Numbered from the stretch's first letter, positions 10,493 to 21,643 are shown. The stretch: 64,000 nt of DNA from an uncultured Bacteroidota bacterium (GCA_902595555.1 CACJQM010000003.1:222579-286578), one strand, 5' to 3'. Notes: a model not told the origin generated them from the letters alone. Numbers and translations are program-made.

Positions 10493-10995
10493 TCTGATTT
10501 TAATTTTTCACTTAAAAGTTTTTTTGCTCTAAAAATTTTAATTTTTATTGTATTAACTGGTTGATTTAATTTTTCTGAAATTTCTTGAATGGATAAATCT
10601 TCCAAATATCTAAATTTTATTATATCTCTATACATCGGTTTAAGCTCATCAATCTTCACATTTAGATTTTCATAACTCTGTTTATTAATTAGATCTTGTT
10701 CAGGATTTAATTCATAAACTATATTTTCTATTTTTTGTGAATTAACTTCCTTAAACAACAGCTTCTTTTTTTTTAAGTAGTCGGAATAATTGTTTTTAGC
10801 TATTGAAATTAGCCATGTTTTAAAATTATATTTTGGATCATACATTTTGATTTTTTCAAATGCTTTAGAAAATGACTTAATAGTAATTTCCTCTGAAATG
10901 TATTTGTTGGAAGTTTTCTTTAGAAGATAATTATAAACATAATCCCAATTGGAATTTAATAAATTGTCAAATGATGGCAATTCTTTTTTTGACAT
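10489..10995 (-). CDS. ECF-type RNA polymerase sigma-70 factor
   Basis: Region 2 FKTWLISIAKNNYSDYLKKKK; region 4 YRDIIKFRYLEDLSIQEISEKLNQPVNTIKIKIFRAKKLL. Confidence 0.85.
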   Translation of the reverse strand: MSKKELPSFDNLLNSNWDYVYNYLLKKTSNKYISEEITIKSFSKAFEKIKMYDPKYNFKTWLISIAKNNYSDYLKKKKLLFKEVNSQKIENIVYELNPEQDLINKQSYENLNVKIDELKPMYRDIIKFRYLEDLSIQEISEKLNQPVNTIKIKIFRAKKLLSEKLKSE

Positions 10996-11012
10996 TAATA
11001 AATAAAATTCAA

Positions 11013-11222
11013 TTAATTGAAATTCATTGTTGGCTTTTTGCAGTCATTTTCTTCGGGAAGTTTTCCACAAATTCCACATGGTTTATCACTATCCTTATTA
11101 AGAAAAGGATTGTTACTTGCACAAGTACCAGAAAATTTACCATCTTTTTTAAAGATTATTTTAACAGATATTCCAGCAAATGCTAGGGCTAGTAACAATA
11201 TAGTTATTATATAGATTTCCAT
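11013..11222 (-). CDS. Small membrane-anchored Cys-rich protein, NqrM-like
   Basis: 69 aa: one TM helix then GTCASNNPFLNKDSDKPCGICGKLPEENDCKK. Confidence 0.55.
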   Translation of the reverse strand: MEIYIITILLLALAFAGISVKIIFKKDGKFSGTCASNNPFLNKDSDKPCGICGKLPEENDCKKPTMNFN

Positions 11223-11223
11223 A

Positions 11224-12228
11224 TCAAATAATATTCACCTCTTCTTCAAGCAAGATATCAAATTTTTCTCTAACAGTTTCTTTAATTTTTTGAGAAAAAG
11301 CATATATATCAATTCCTTTTGCATCTCCTAAATTTATAATAACTAATGCCTGTTTTTCATAAACTGAAACTTTTTTCTGTTTTATATCCTTAAAACCACA
11401 TTTTTCAATCAACCACCCAGCAGGTATTTTATAATTTGATTTTCCAATATTATAGCTAATGATGTCTGGATATAAAGATTTAATTTTTTTTAATTTGAAT
11501 TTATCAATTATTGGATTCTTAAAAAAACTACCTGCATTGCCGATTTTTTCATAATCAGGAAGTTTTTCTTTTCTAATATTGCTAACAGATTGAGCTATCC
11601 TCTTTATTGTTGGATTTTTTATTCCGTTTTCCTCTAAATCATTTTTTAAGGAATAATATTCGGAGTTTATTTTGTGGTTTTTTTTCGTTAGCCTAAGTGT
11701 AACATTAGTAATAATAAATTTATTTTTTAAATCTTCTTTGAAAATTGAACTCCGGTATGAAAAATTGCATTCTTCATTTTTAAATATTTTTAATGAACAA
11801 TTGTCTCTGAAAACACCTCTACAATTTTCTATTACTTCACTGATTTCTTTACCATAGGCTCCAATATTTTGAATTGGAGCACTTCCAACATTACCTGGAA
11901 TTGATACCAAATTTTCTATACCACCAAAATCATTTTCAATACACCACCATACAAGTTCATTCCAGTTTTCTCCGGCACCAACTGAAATTAAAACCTCATT
12001 ATCATCCTCATTTATTATTTCAATTCCCTTGATATCAATTTTAAGTACAGGGTAATCAACATCTTTTTTAAATAATATATTGGTACCTCCACCAAGAATT
12101 AATAAACTTTTACTTTTATTTTTTTCAAGAAATTCTACAATCTCCTTTTCAGATTCAACACTTACAAAATCTTTAGCATAAGCATCTACGCCAAATGAGT
12201 TGTACGGCCTTAAGGAGATTTTTTTCAA
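11224..12228 (-). CDS. murB: UDP-N-acetylmuramate dehydrogenase
   Basis: LRPYNSFGVDAYA, LGGGTNILF, GIENLVSIPGNVGSAPIQNIGAYGKE, AGSFFKNP, AGWLIEKCGFK. Confidence 0.93.
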   Translation of the reverse strand: MKKISLRPYNSFGVDAYAKDFVSVESEKEIVEFLEKNKSKSLLILGGGTNILFKKDVDYPVLKIDIKGIEIINEDDNEVLISVGAGENWNELVWWCIENDFGGIENLVSIPGNVGSAPIQNIGAYGKEISEVIENCRGVFRDNCSLKIFKNEECNFSYRSSIFKEDLKNKFIITNVTLRLTKKNHKINSEYYSLKNDLEENGIKNPTIKRIAQSVSNIRKEKLPDYEKIGNAGSFFKNPIIDKFKLKKIKSLYPDIISYNIGKSNYKIPAGWLIEKCGFKDIKQKKVSVYEKQALVIINLGDAKGIDIYAFSQKIKETVREKFDILLEEEVNII

Positions 12229-12245
12229 ATGCGTTATTGCAGAAT

Positions 12246-12659
12246 TTAAATATTATTTTTTTCTTCGTCCTCTTCCTCGTCTTCTTCCTCAAGGACCTCA
12301 CCTTTTATCCTAAGTACAATTGATGAGTTTTTAGAATTTGAAACAACAGAGATTGCTTTCATAAAAATACCAACTCTTTTGGTGTCGTATTCAACTTCAA
12401 TTTCGCCAGAATCACCAGGTTCGATTGGTTTTTCAGGTTTTTTAGGTATGGTACAACCACATGAGGATGAAATTCTTTTAAATATAAGTGGAGCAGTTCC
12501 AACATTTTTAAATTTAAAAACTCTTTTACCATCAGATTCAAATTCAACCTCACCATAATCTATAGTTGTAACTTCAAACTTAATTTCTGCTTGTTTTTCT
12601 TGAGAAAAAATAAAAAAAGAGATGAATAATGTTATAAATGTGAGAGCTGAATTTTTCAT
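12246..12659 (-). CDS. DUF1573 domain protein
   Basis: FEVTTIDYGEVEFESDGKRVFKFKNVGTAPLIFKRISSSCGCTIPKKP; acidic C-terminus. Confidence 0.85.
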   Translation of the reverse strand: MKNSALTFITLFISFFIFSQEKQAEIKFEVTTIDYGEVEFESDGKRVFKFKNVGTAPLIFKRISSSCGCTIPKKPEKPIEPGDSGEIEVEYDTKRVGIFMKAISVVSNSKNSSIVLRIKGEVLEEEDEEEDEEKNNI

Positions 12660-12740
12660 TTTTAATAATTTATTTAAAAATAATTCTTTTAAATCCTTTT
12701 ACAAAAATTATTTTCCCTTTTAAATCTTTAACTAGTTGGT

Positions 12741-12748
12741 TACTTTTG
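12741..12748 (+). promoter_or_regulatory. Candidate -7 box TACTTTTG for valS
   Basis: TAnnTTTG match 14 nt before the ATG at 12763. Confidence 0.45.
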
Positions 12749-12762
12749 TATAAATTAATGAA

Positions 12763-15375
12763 ATGGGAATTGAAAAAGTTTACAATGCTAGACAAGTAGA
12801 GGCTGAATGGTTGGAAAGATGGGGCGAAAAAGACTTGTTCAAGTCGGTTCCTGATCACAGAACACCTTACACAATAGTTATTCCTCCACCAAATGTCACA
12901 GGAATTTTACACATGGGTCACATGCTCAACAATACGATTCAAGATATTCTTATAAGAAGGGCAAGACTAAGGGATTTTAATGTTTGTTGGGTGCCAGGCA
13001 CAGATCATGCATCAATTGCCACAGAAGCAAAAGTTGTAAAAATGCTAAGAGATCAAGGAATTACTAAGAGTGATATAAGCAGAGAAAAATTTTTAGATCA
13101 TGCTTGGGAATGGACAAATAAACACGGAGGCTTAATACTAAATCAGTTGAAAAGAATTGGGTGCTCCTGTGATTGGACTAGAACTAAATTTACTTTAGAC
13201 GAAGACTTATCAGATTCTGTCATTGATACATTTATTAGACTATTTGATGAGGGATATCTTTATCGTGACAAAAAAATTGTTAACTGGGATCCAGAGGCAA
13301 AAACAACTCTATCAAATGAAGAGGTAATTTACAAGGAGGAAGAGACTGAACTTTATTATTTAAAATACAAAATAGTAGGTTCAAATGATTATTTGTCAAT
13401 TGCAACAACTAGGCCTGAGACTATTTTTGGGGATACAGCTGTAGCTGTAAATCCGAATGATAAAAGATATAAAAAGTTAAAAAATAAGAAACTAATAGTT
13501 CCGATAGTAAATCGTGAAATTCCAATTGTTTTTGATGATTCAGTTGAAATTGATTTTGGAACAGGATGTTTAAAAGTTACACCGGCCCATAGTGAAAAGG
13601 ATTTTTTAATTGGAAAAAAACACAATCTAGAAATAATTGATGTTTTTAATGATGATGCTAGCTTAAATGAACATGCCATGGACTTCGCAGGTAAAGACAG
13701 ATTTAAAGTTAAAAAGGAAATTATTGAGAAATTAAATGATGAAGGTTTAATATCTAAAATCGAGAATTATAATCATAATATAGCTCTTTCCGAAAGAACT
13801 AGTTGTGTTGTAGAGCCAAAGTTATCATTACAATGGTTTGTTAAGATGAAAGAATTAGCTAAACCTGCACTTGATGCAGTATTGTCTGGTGAAGTTAAAT
13901 TTCATCCAAAAAAATATATTAATGTTTATCGCAATTGGATGGAAAATATAAGGGATTGGAATATTTCAAGGCAGCTTTATTGGGGACACAGAATACCTGT
14001 TTTTTATCTAAAGACAGATAACTCAAAATTTGTTGTAGCTAAAAATATTAAAGAAGCATTAAAAAAGTTTAAATCAAAATTTGACAACCATGATATCACT
14101 ATAAAAGATCTTATTCAAGATGATGACGTTTTAGATACATGGTTTTCATCATGGCTATGGCCCATAAGCGTTTTTGATGGTGTTAGAGAACCTGAAAATG
14201 AAGATATTAATTATTACTATCCAACATCTGACATAGTTACTGGCCCTGATATTTTATTCTTTTGGATAGCTAGAATGATAATTAGTGGATATTATTTTAG
14301 AGGTAAAAAACCATTTAACAATGTATATTTTACAGGTCTTGTTAGGGATGAAAAAGGAAGAAAAATGTCAAAGCAGTTGGGTAATTCACCTGATCCAATT
14401 GAACTTATTGAAAATTATGGTGCTGATGGTGTAAGAATTGGTTTATTATTTTCTGCACCTGCAGGAAATGACTTATTGTTTGATACAAAACTGTGTGAAC
14501 AAGGGAAAAATTTTTCAAACAAAATATGGAATGCATTTAGGTTAATTAATGGTTTTGAAACTTCTAATGAAAAAGACCAGGAATTACATGAAATAGCAGC
14601 AATAAAATGGTTTAACGAGGAGCTAAATTTAAAAATTAATGCCATAAATAATGCCTTTGATAAGTTTAAAATTTCAGAGGCCCTGATGATTACTTACAAA
14701 TTGGTCTGGGATGACTTTTGTTCAACTTTTTTGGAAATAGTAAAACCAAAGTTTGGAGAAAAAATATCTCAAAAAACAATCACGGAAATTAACTTATTAT
14801 TTAATAAAATTTTATCCATTTTACATCCATTTATGCCTTTTATATCATCTGAGATTCAAAGTAAGTTTATTCATAAAGATCAAAATTTAGAGTGGCCAAA
14901 AAGTCGTAATGCTGATAATAAAATCATTGGAAACTTTGAACACGTTAATGAATTGATAACTAAGGTTAGAAATTTTAAGAAAACTAATAGTATAGGCTTT
15001 AAAGACTCTATCAAGATATATTATCAAAATAAAATTTTAGATGGTCAACTAAAAAGTGTTTTGGAAAAACTAACTAATTGTGAATTAATTCAATCCAAAA
15101 AAAATGAATCCTCAAAAATGAATTCTATATTGGTAGGAAAACATAATTATTTTATAGAATCAGACAAAAAGCTAAGTGAAGCTGATATTTTAAAAGTTAA
15201 AGAAGATTTAGATTATAATATTGGATTTAAAAATATTTTAGAAAAAAAATTGTCAAATAAAAAATTTGTAGATAATGCACCCAATCAAGTTATAGAAAAT
15301 GAAAAGAAAAAACTTGATGATATAAACTCCAAGATATCTAGCTTGGAAAACAAACTAAATAGTTTAAGTAATTAA
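12763..15375 (+). CDS. valS: Valyl-tRNA synthetase
   Basis: PPPNVTGILHMGHM (HIGH-type), KMSKQLGNSPDP (KMSKS-type), DTWFSSWLWP, C-terminal coiled coil. Confidence 0.95.
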   Translation: MGIEKVYNARQVEAEWLERWGEKDLFKSVPDHRTPYTIVIPPPNVTGILHMGHMLNNTIQDILIRRARLRDFNVCWVPGTDHASIATEAKVVKMLRDQGITKSDISREKFLDHAWEWTNKHGGLILNQLKRIGCSCDWTRTKFTLDEDLSDSVIDTFIRLFDEGYLYRDKKIVNWDPEAKTTLSNEEVIYKEEETELYYLKYKIVGSNDYLSIATTRPETIFGDTAVAVNPNDKRYKKLKNKKLIVPIVNREIPIVFDDSVEIDFGTGCLKVTPAHSEKDFLIGKKHNLEIIDVFNDDASLNEHAMDFAGKDRFKVKKEIIEKLNDEGLISKIENYNHNIALSERTSCVVEPKLSLQWFVKMKELAKPALDAVLSGEVKFHPKKYINVYRNWMENIRDWNISRQLYWGHRIPVFYLKTDNSKFVVAKNIKEALKKFKSKFDNHDITIKDLIQDDDVLDTWFSSWLWPISVFDGVREPENEDINYYYPTSDIVTGPDILFFWIARMIISGYYFRGKKPFNNVYFTGLVRDEKGRKMSKQLGNSPDPIELIENYGADGVRIGLLFSAPAGNDLLFDTKLCEQGKNFSNKIWNAFRLINGFETSNEKDQELHEIAAIKWFNEELNLKINAINNAFDKFKISEALMITYKLVWDDFCSTFLEIVKPKFGEKISQKTITEINLLFNKILSILHPFMPFISSEIQSKFIHKDQNLEWPKSRNADNKIIGNFEHVNELITKVRNFKKTNSIGFKDSIKIYYQNKILDGQLKSVLEKLTNCELIQSKKNESSKMNSILVGKHNYFIESDKKLSEADILKVKEDLDYNIGFKNILEKKLSNKKFVDNAPNQVIENEKKKLDDINSKISSLENKLNSLSN

Positions 15376-16022
15376 AATTCGGAAATTATATCCTCGCCAC
15401 CTCTAACATGCTGATTGATTTCAATATTCAAAATTGAATCAACAGGTAGGAATAGGTCTACTCGCGAACCAAACTTAATGAAACCCGCATCTTTACCTTG
15501 TGTAACATTTTCACCAACTTCGGCATAGTTTACAATACGTCTAGCCAATGCACCTGCTATTTGTCTGTAAAGAATTTTTCCAACAACTTTATTCTCTAAT
15601 ACAATTGTTGTTCTTTCATTTTTTTCTGATGATTTTGGATGCCATGCTACCAAATATTCTCCTGGGTGATATTTACTAAATTTGACTTTACCTGATATTG
15701 GATATCTAGTAACATGAACATTAAATGGTGACATAAAAATAGAAACTTGGAGTCTCTCATCCTTAAAGTATTCCTTTTCATAAACTTTTTCAATATTAAC
15801 CACTTTTCCATCTACGGGAGAAATTATATGTTTCTCATTAATAATTGTATTGCGAACAGGGTTTCTAAAAAACTGTAGGATTAATAGAAGAATTAATATT
15901 GAGACTGATTGAAGTATTAATTTAATTAAGCCATCATCAAGGATATACTCAAGAAGTAATATATCAGCTATAACAGCAAATAAAAAAATTAAAATTATAG
16001 TATGACCTTCTTTGTGAAACAT
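15372..16022 (-). CDS. psd: Phosphatidylserine decarboxylase (Psd-II-like)
   Basis: ISPVDGKVVNIEKV, FMSPFNVHVTRYPISG, FIKFGSRVDLFLP; autocleavage-type GS motif. Confidence 0.9.
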   Translation of the reverse strand: MFHKEGHTIILIFLFAVIADILLLEYILDDGLIKLILQSVSILILLLILQFFRNPVRNTIINEKHIISPVDGKVVNIEKVYEKEYFKDERLQVSIFMSPFNVHVTRYPISGKVKFSKYHPGEYLVAWHPKSSEKNERTTIVLENKVVGKILYRQIAGALARRIVNYAEVGENVTQGKDAGFIKFGSRVDLFLPVDSILNIEINQHVRGGEDIISEF

Positions 16023-16025
16023 TTG

Positions 16026-16904
16026 CTATAAAAACTGGAAGATAAAATATAGAATTGGAAATGAAAAAATTATACTATCTAATCTATCATATATACCTCC
16101 ATGACCAGGAAGTAATTTTCCAAAATCTTTGATTTTTAATTCACGTTTGATTTTGGATTGTACTAAATCCCCCAGAATTGCAAAAAAACATGTTAAAATA
16201 CAAAGTATTACTATCAATATTGTACCAAAATCGCTTATGTATGATGAAATTAAAAATCCATATAAAATTGAAAAAATCATTGAAGCTACTGCGCCTTCAA
16301 CAGTTTTTTTTGGAGATAGGGATTCAAATAGTTTTGTTTTTCCATAATTAACACCAATTAAATATCCTACGCTATCTATTCCCCATATCAAAAATAAATA
16401 TGCTAAAATTACTTTTTTAATATCAATAAAATCGAAAGACATAATCGAATAAATTATTACCAGGAATGAAAAAATAACTCCAAATAATGGCCATGCTTTA
16501 CTTATTTTCTTGTACTTAAAGAGTTTTTTATTAAGAAATAGACAATAAAGATGAATAATAGATAATAATATAGTTACAAAAAGAAAAAGAAAGATTAAGG
16601 GTCCAATATCTTCAATTGATATTTCACTACTCATAATTGGTAATAATCCAAAAGTAATGCTTAAAAATAATGGAAGAAATTCTGTATTCATAAAAAGTCC
16701 CGGAGCAAGCCCATATCTAGAACCATATTTAATAAACTCGAAATGCCCCTCATCTTTTCTTAAAACTTTTCCATATTCAATAATTATAATAACACAGAAT
16801 AATATCAATAGTATGATAAACGATTTGAAACCATAGTAAATCGATCCAAGAATGGCCAATACATAAAAAATTGATGAAATAATTCTGGGAAATAAGTCTT
16901 TCAT
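16026..16904 (-). CDS. cdsA: Phosphatidate cytidylyltransferase
   Basis: Multi-[39 protein letters not shown]-diglyceride synthase signature. Confidence 0.93.
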   Translation of the reverse strand: MKDLFPRIISSIFYVLAILGSIYYGFKSFIILLILFCVIIIIEYGKVLRKDEGHFEFIKYGSRYGLAPGLFMNTEFLPLFLSITFGLLPIMSSEISIEDIGPLIFLFLFVTILLSIIHLYCLFLNKKLFKYKKISKAWPLFGVIFSFLVIIYSIMSFDFIDIKKVILAYLFLIWGIDSVGYLIGVNYGKTKLFESLSPKKTVEGAVASMIFSILYGFLISSYISDFGTILIVILCILTCFFAILGDLVQSKIKRELKIKDFGKLLPGHGGIYDRLDSIIFSFPILYFIFQFL

Positions 16905-17521
16905 TACAAATCTTCCAGTAGAATCAAATATAAATTTTTAGCACTAGATCCATAGGTTAGAAAATTTAGATCCTCACCATCTCCTTTATTAAAGTTTTTG
17001 ATGGATGTTATGTTTGAGGGTAAGTTATTTGAGTATTTTATTCTTATACCCTCAAGTCCTTTACTTAAAGTTTCTGATAATTGACTTGTTCTAGCCATAA
17101 CAATTATATTGTTTGGTAAATCATTTGACTTATATGACTGAATTTGTTTCGCACTAACTAGTATACTACCATCCTTCGCAACAAGAAATTCACAATCAGT
17201 AATGAACAAATTAGAGTTCAGGTTAGATTTGTTAAATTTTAGTTGATTATTGGGTATAAAATTATTTGTAAAGCCATCGTTGAAACACAAAATACTTTTT
17301 TCGGCCCAATCGTTTTCCTCAATAATTTTGTTAAAATAGTCTTCACATTCAGATGAATCCGTAGCATACAAAAATTTGCCTCCATTTGAGCTAAAATTTA
17401 ATGTGAATTTATCCTCTACTAACTCATCTTTCTTTGGGAGGTACTTGTATTCATCTTCACTTAAATCCTTTTCTTGATTAGATTTTTTGGAACCAAAAAA
17501 TGATTGAAAAATTTTCTTCAA
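16904..17521 (-). CDS. LUD/LutC-type domain protein
   Basis: Position (overlaps cdsA by 1 nt) and [47 protein letters not shown]-like. Confidence 0.6.
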   Translation of the reverse strand: MKKIFQSFFGSKKSNQEKDLSEDEYKYLPKKDELVEDKFTLNFSSNGGKFLYATDSSECEDYFNKIIEENDWAEKSILCFNDGFTNNFIPNNQLKFNKSNLNSNLFITDCEFLVAKDGSILVSAKQIQSYKSNDLPNNIIVMARTSQLSETLSKGLEGIRIKYSNNLPSNITSIKNFNKGDGEDLNFLTYGSSAKNLYLILLEDL

Positions 17522-17571
17522 TTGTGTTATTTACTATAAAGATAGTAATTAAAGAAAGTTATTGAAAAAAG

Positions 17572-19503
17572 TTATTTTTTTTCTGCGAGCTTTTTATCTT
17601 CAAAAGGCCGATCTCCAAAAATTCTCACTAAGTCCTCTTTGAAAATAACTTCTTTTTCCAAGAGATAATTAGCCAACTCTTCAAGTTTCTTTTTATGTTT
17701 TTTCAATAAACTAATTGCTCTTTTAAATTGGGTTTCAATTATGTTAGAAATTTCTTTATCTATGATTTGAGCAGTTGTATCGCTATATGGTTTTGTAAAT
17801 CCATAATCATTTTGACCAGATGAATCATAATAAGTTAAATTTCCAATTTTATCATTAAGTCCATAAACTGTTACCATAGACCTAGCTTGTTTTGTTACTT
17901 TTTCAAGATCGCTTAATGCTCCTGTCGAAATTTTATTAAAAATAACTTTCTCCGCAGCTCTTCCACCCAATGCGGCACACATTTCATCGAGAATTTGTTC
18001 AGTGCTAACAATTTGTCTTTCTTCAGGGAGGTACCAAGCAGCTCCAAGAGATCTTCCCCTTGGAACAATTGTTACTTTTACTAATGGAGCAGCATGCTCC
18101 AACATCCAGCTTACTGTTGCGTGACCTGCCTCATGGTATGCTATGGTTTTCTTTTCTTTTGGTGAAATTATTTTATTTTTCTTTTCAAGTCCTCCAACAA
18201 TTCTATCAACCGCATCTAAGAAATCTTGTTTACCAACAGATTTTTTGGACTTTCTTGCAGCTATTAATGCAGCTTCATTACAAACATTAGCTATATCAGC
18301 TCCAGAAAATCCAGGTGTTTGTTTAGATAAAAAATCTACATCTAAGTCTTTTGATTTTTTCAGTGGCTTTAAATGCACTTCAAAAATTTCTTTTCTTTCT
18401 CTAACATCAGGGAGGTCAACATAAATTTGTCTATCAAATCTACCAGCTCTCATTAGTGCTTTATCTAATACATCAGCACGGTTAGTAGCTGCCATAACTA
18501 TGACATTTGTATTCGTTCCAAATCCATCCATTTCAGTCAATAGCTGATTCAAAGTGTTTTCTCTTTCATCATTAGAACCAGTTATACTGTTTTTACCTCT
18601 TGCTCTTCCTATGGCATCAATTTCATCAATAAAAATGATTGAAGGAGATTTTTCTTTAGCTTGTTTAAACAAGTCACGTACTCTAGATGCACCCACACCA
18701 ACAAACATTTCGACGAAATCAGAACCTGAAAGAGAAAAGAAGGGAACTTTAGCTTCACCAGCCACTGCTTTAGCCAATAATGTTTTTCCTGTTCCTGGTA
18801 AACCAACTAGCAAAGCTCCTTTTGGAATTTTTCCACCTAATTTTGTATACTTAGAAGGACTTTTCAAGAAATCAACTATTTCTTTGACCTCTTCCTTTGC
18901 TCCTTCTAAACCAGCAACATCTTTAAAAGTTACTTTTGTATCCTTACTTCCATCAAAGAGTTTGGCTTTTGATTTACCAATACTAAAAATTTGAGATCCG
19001 CCAGCACCAGCTCCACCAGACATTCTTCTCATAAAAAAGATCCAAAGCCCTATTAAAATAATAAGTGGAAGAAAACCAATAAGTACATCAAACCATTTAT
19101 TTTCAATTGTTCTAAATTCATAATTAAAAACAATGCCGTTGTTTTCAGCATTTTCCAATTTTCTTTGAAATAATTCAAGGTCTCCAACCTCAAAGTTATA
19201 GTGTGGACCGACTAGATTTCTTTGACCAAGAAAGTTGTCTTTAGCAACATCACGATGGATGTCATTCATCAGTGCATTTTCAGTTAGAGTTACTTCGGCT
19301 AGAGTTTTATTTATTATTGTAATTTTTGAAACCTCACCTGTGTTTAAATACTTTTCGAACGTTGAAATATTTATTTTTTTTGTTCCAGAGAAATTACTGC
19401 TATTCCCTAGGTATGAAAAAATTATAAATACAGAGATTATTAATCCATATATCCAGTATGTAGAATTTTTTTGTTGATTTAAATTGTTTTTCTTTTTGTT
19501 CAT
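17572..19503 (-). CDS. ftsH: ATP-dependent zinc metalloprotease FtsH
   Basis: [18 protein letters not shown] Walker [14 protein letters not shown] zinc site. Confidence 0.97.
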   Translation of the reverse strand: MNKKKNNLNQQKNSTYWIYGLIISVFIIFSYLGNSSNFSGTKKINISTFEKYLNTGEVSKITIINKTLAEVTLTENALMNDIHRDVAKDNFLGQRNLVGPHYNFEVGDLELFQRKLENAENNGIVFNYEFRTIENKWFDVLIGFLPLIILIGLWIFFMRRMSGGAGAGGSQIFSIGKSKAKLFDGSKDTKVTFKDVAGLEGAKEEVKEIVDFLKSPSKYTKLGGKIPKGALLVGLPGTGKTLLAKAVAGEAKVPFFSLSGSDFVEMFVGVGASRVRDLFKQAKEKSPSIIFIDEIDAIGRARGKNSITGSNDERENTLNQLLTEMDGFGTNTNVIVMAATNRADVLDKALMRAGRFDRQIYVDLPDVRERKEIFEVHLKPLKKSKDLDVDFLSKQTPGFSGADIANVCNEAALIAARKSKKSVGKQDFLDAVDRIVGGLEKKNKIISPKEKKTIAYHEAGHATVSWMLEHAAPLVKVTIVPRGRSLGAAWYLPEERQIVSTEQILDEMCAALGGRAAEKVIFNKISTGALSDLEKVTKQARSMVTVYGLNDKIGNLTYYDSSGQNDYGFTKPYSDTTAQIIDKEISNIIETQFKRAISLLKKHKKKLEELANYLLEKEVIFKEDLVRIFGDRPFEDKKLAEKK

Positions 19504-19859
19504 AAATTCTTGTCTAATCTAATTATTTTTGCTTCTCCCCACAACTCTTCTAAATCATAAATTTCTCTAAATTCTTTCTTAAAAATGTGAACAACTATAT
19601 CAACATAATCTAGTAGAACCCAATTTTTATTTTCTAAACCTTCAATATTTAAAGGTTTTTCTTTGATGTTTTTGCTCACGACTCTTTTTATTGAACTAGA
19701 AATTGCATTTACTTGTGTATTTGATTGACAATCGCAAATAACAAAATATTTACATATCGTGTTTTCTATTTCCGTAAAGTCGATAATACTAATATTTTCA
19801 CCTTTGACATTTTCGATTCCTTTTACAATATTAGTTAACGTTTTATCCTTAATTTGCAT
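19500..19859 (-). CDS. rsfS: Ribosome silencing factor
   Basis: KYFVICDCQSNTQVNAISSSIKR, NWVLLDYVDIVVHIF motifs; overlaps the ftsH start by 4 nt. Confidence 0.9.
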   Translation of the reverse strand: MQIKDKTLTNIVKGIENVKGENISIIDFTEIENTICKYFVICDCQSNTQVNAISSSIKRVVSKNIKEKPLNIEGLENKNWVLLDYVDIVVHIFKKEFREIYDLEELWGEAKIIRLDKNL

Positions 19860-19874
19860 TAATAATCAGTTCAG

Positions 19875-20600
19875 ATGAAATTAATCAAACTTAATGCCAT
19901 TGATTCCACTAATGAATATATTAAAAAAATTAAATCAAATGTATCTGATAAATTTTTTTGTGTATATACTTACAGTCAGACAAACGGTAAGGGACAAAGA
20001 GGTAATATTTGGGAATCTGAACCCAACAAAAATATATGTATTTCACTCTGTTATAAACCTTTAACTTGCGAACCGAACTATACTAGTTTTAAATTAAATA
20101 TGCTAGTAAGTTTGATTATTTTAGAATTTTTTGAAGAATTAAAAATACCTAAACTTAAGGTCAAATGGCCGAACGACATTTTGTCAGATGGAAAAAAAAT
20201 TTCAGGAATTTTAATTGAAACCGCACTAAGGTCAAATAATAGTAATGATTATATAATAGGAATAGGGCTAAATATTAATCAAAATAATTTTGACAATATC
20301 AATAATGCAAGCTCAATTAAAAATATCACTGGAATCGATTATGATTTAAATCATTTGACAATTAGATTAATAAATTTTTTTGAAGACCTAGATAATCGCT
20401 TTAATCAGAATTCAATTGATGACATCAAATCTGAGTATGTTAATAATCTTTATGGAAATAATTCTGTTATGAAATTTGCCAATGATCAAAAACAGTTGCA
20501 TGGTAAAATCATAGATGTAATTTCTGAAAATAAGATAAAATTACTTGTAAATGATAAGGAAATAGTTTTTAGTAGTGGAGATTTAAAACTGATTTTTTAA
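19875..20600 (+). CDS. birA: Biotin--[acetyl-CoA-carboxylase] ligase
   Basis: IDSTNEYIKK, QTNGKGQRGNIWES, KWPNDILSDGKKISGILIE. Confidence 0.92.
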   Translation: MKLIKLNAIDSTNEYIKKIKSNVSDKFFCVYTYSQTNGKGQRGNIWESEPNKNICISLCYKPLTCEPNYTSFKLNMLVSLIILEFFEELKIPKLKVKWPNDILSDGKKISGILIETALRSNNSNDYIIGIGLNINQNNFDNINNASSIKNITGIDYDLNHLTIRLINFFEDLDNRFNQNSIDDIKSEYVNNLYGNNSVMKFANDQKQLHGKIIDVISENKIKLLVNDKEIVFSSGDLKLIF

Positions 20601-20995
20601 AATTTTAAATCTTCAATTTTATTTCTTAGCGAGTCTATAAATTTCTCCAAAGGATTTTTTATCATCATTTCAATCATAGACGAAAATTTTCCATCAAATT
20701 TGACATTTACTACTGAGGAATTTTCATCAATTGAATTTATTGATATTAAAATTTTAAAATTTAGATTACTATCATTTGAAATTAATTTTACACAGGAATT
20801 AATATTATCTTCAACTAATTCTAGATAAATGTTAGGCATACTACCAATTTTAATTTTGAATTGATTTTCGTTAAGCTTTTCAAAATTTCTAATTTCATTA
20901 CCAAGAATTGCTTCATAATTATCAATTTTAATTACGAAGTCATAAATCTCATTACTAGAATACAATAAAGGTTTTGTTTCTCGAATTATTTCCAT
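20597..20995 (-). CDS. SRPBCC/START-like protein
   Basis: 132-aa fold-like sequence between pyrE and birA; orthology by context only. Confidence 0.45.
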   Translation of the reverse strand: MEIIRETKPLLYSSNEIYDFVIKIDNYEAILGNEIRNFEKLNENQFKIKIGSMPNIYLELVEDNINSCVKLISNDSNLNFKILISINSIDENSSVVNVKFDGKFSSMIEMMIKNPLEKFIDSLRNKIEDLKF

Positions 20996-21636
20996 TATTT
21001 ATTCCAATTTTCAGGGTCAGACCTCCATTTTTTTAATTCATCAATTTCCTTACTAGAAATATAATTTTGCTGAGCTGCATATTCAATTAAAAAATTATAT
21101 GAGCAAAGGGAATAATAATTTATTCTTTTAGATTCAAAATTAGCTTTTGATATGTCAAAATTATAATTAAAAATACTCACTAAACCTTGAACATTTAAGT
21201 TTTCTTCAATTAGTGAATCGCATGCTTCTAAGCTACTTTTTCCAGTACTAATCAGATCCTCAATAACTATCACTCTTTGATTTTTTTGAAAATAACCTTC
21301 GACACTATTTTTTCGACCATGTTTTTTTCTACCCGATCTTACATATATGAAAGGTTTATTTAACTTGTTAGCTACCAACATTCCAATGCCAATTGCACCA
21401 GTCGCAACTCCAGCAATTACATCAAAATTGGAAAAATTCTCCTCAATTTGAGAAGATAAGTATTCACATATTAAATCTCTAACTTTTGGATAAGACAGAA
21501 TTGTTCTATTATCGCAATAGATAGGAGATTTCCATCCAGAAGCCCATGTAAATGGATTTTTGGGATTCAATTTAATTGCATTAATTTGTAAGAGAAGTTT
21601 AGAGGTTTCCTTGGCGATAAATTCGTCTTTGACCAT
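20995..21636 (-). CDS. pyrE: Orotate phosphoribosyltransferase
   Basis: FTWASGWKSPIYCDNRTILSYP, VIAGVATGAIGIGMLVA, VIVIEDLISTGKSSLEA. ATG at 21636 (MVKDEFIAKETSKLLLQ) preferred over the ORF-track start at 21684. Confidence 0.93.
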   Translation of the reverse strand: MVKDEFIAKETSKLLLQINAIKLNPKNPFTWASGWKSPIYCDNRTILSYPKVRDLICEYLSSQIEENFSNFDVIAGVATGAIGIGMLVANKLNKPFIYVRSGRKKHGRKNSVEGYFQKNQRVIVIEDLISTGKSSLEACDSLIEENLNVQGLVSIFNYNFDISKANFESKRINYYSLCSYNFLIEYAAQQNYISSKEIDELKKWRSDPENWNK

Positions 21637-21643
21637 CACACAA

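Noticed and set aside
12246-12300. Acidic repeat EEEDEEEDEE at the DUF1573 C-terminus as a repeat element
   Set aside because: Simple low-complexity coding tail, not a DNA repeat family.
18554-18994. 146-aa antisense ORF within ftsH
   Set aside because: Fully inside the strongly conserved FtsH AAA domain; spurious shadow ORF.
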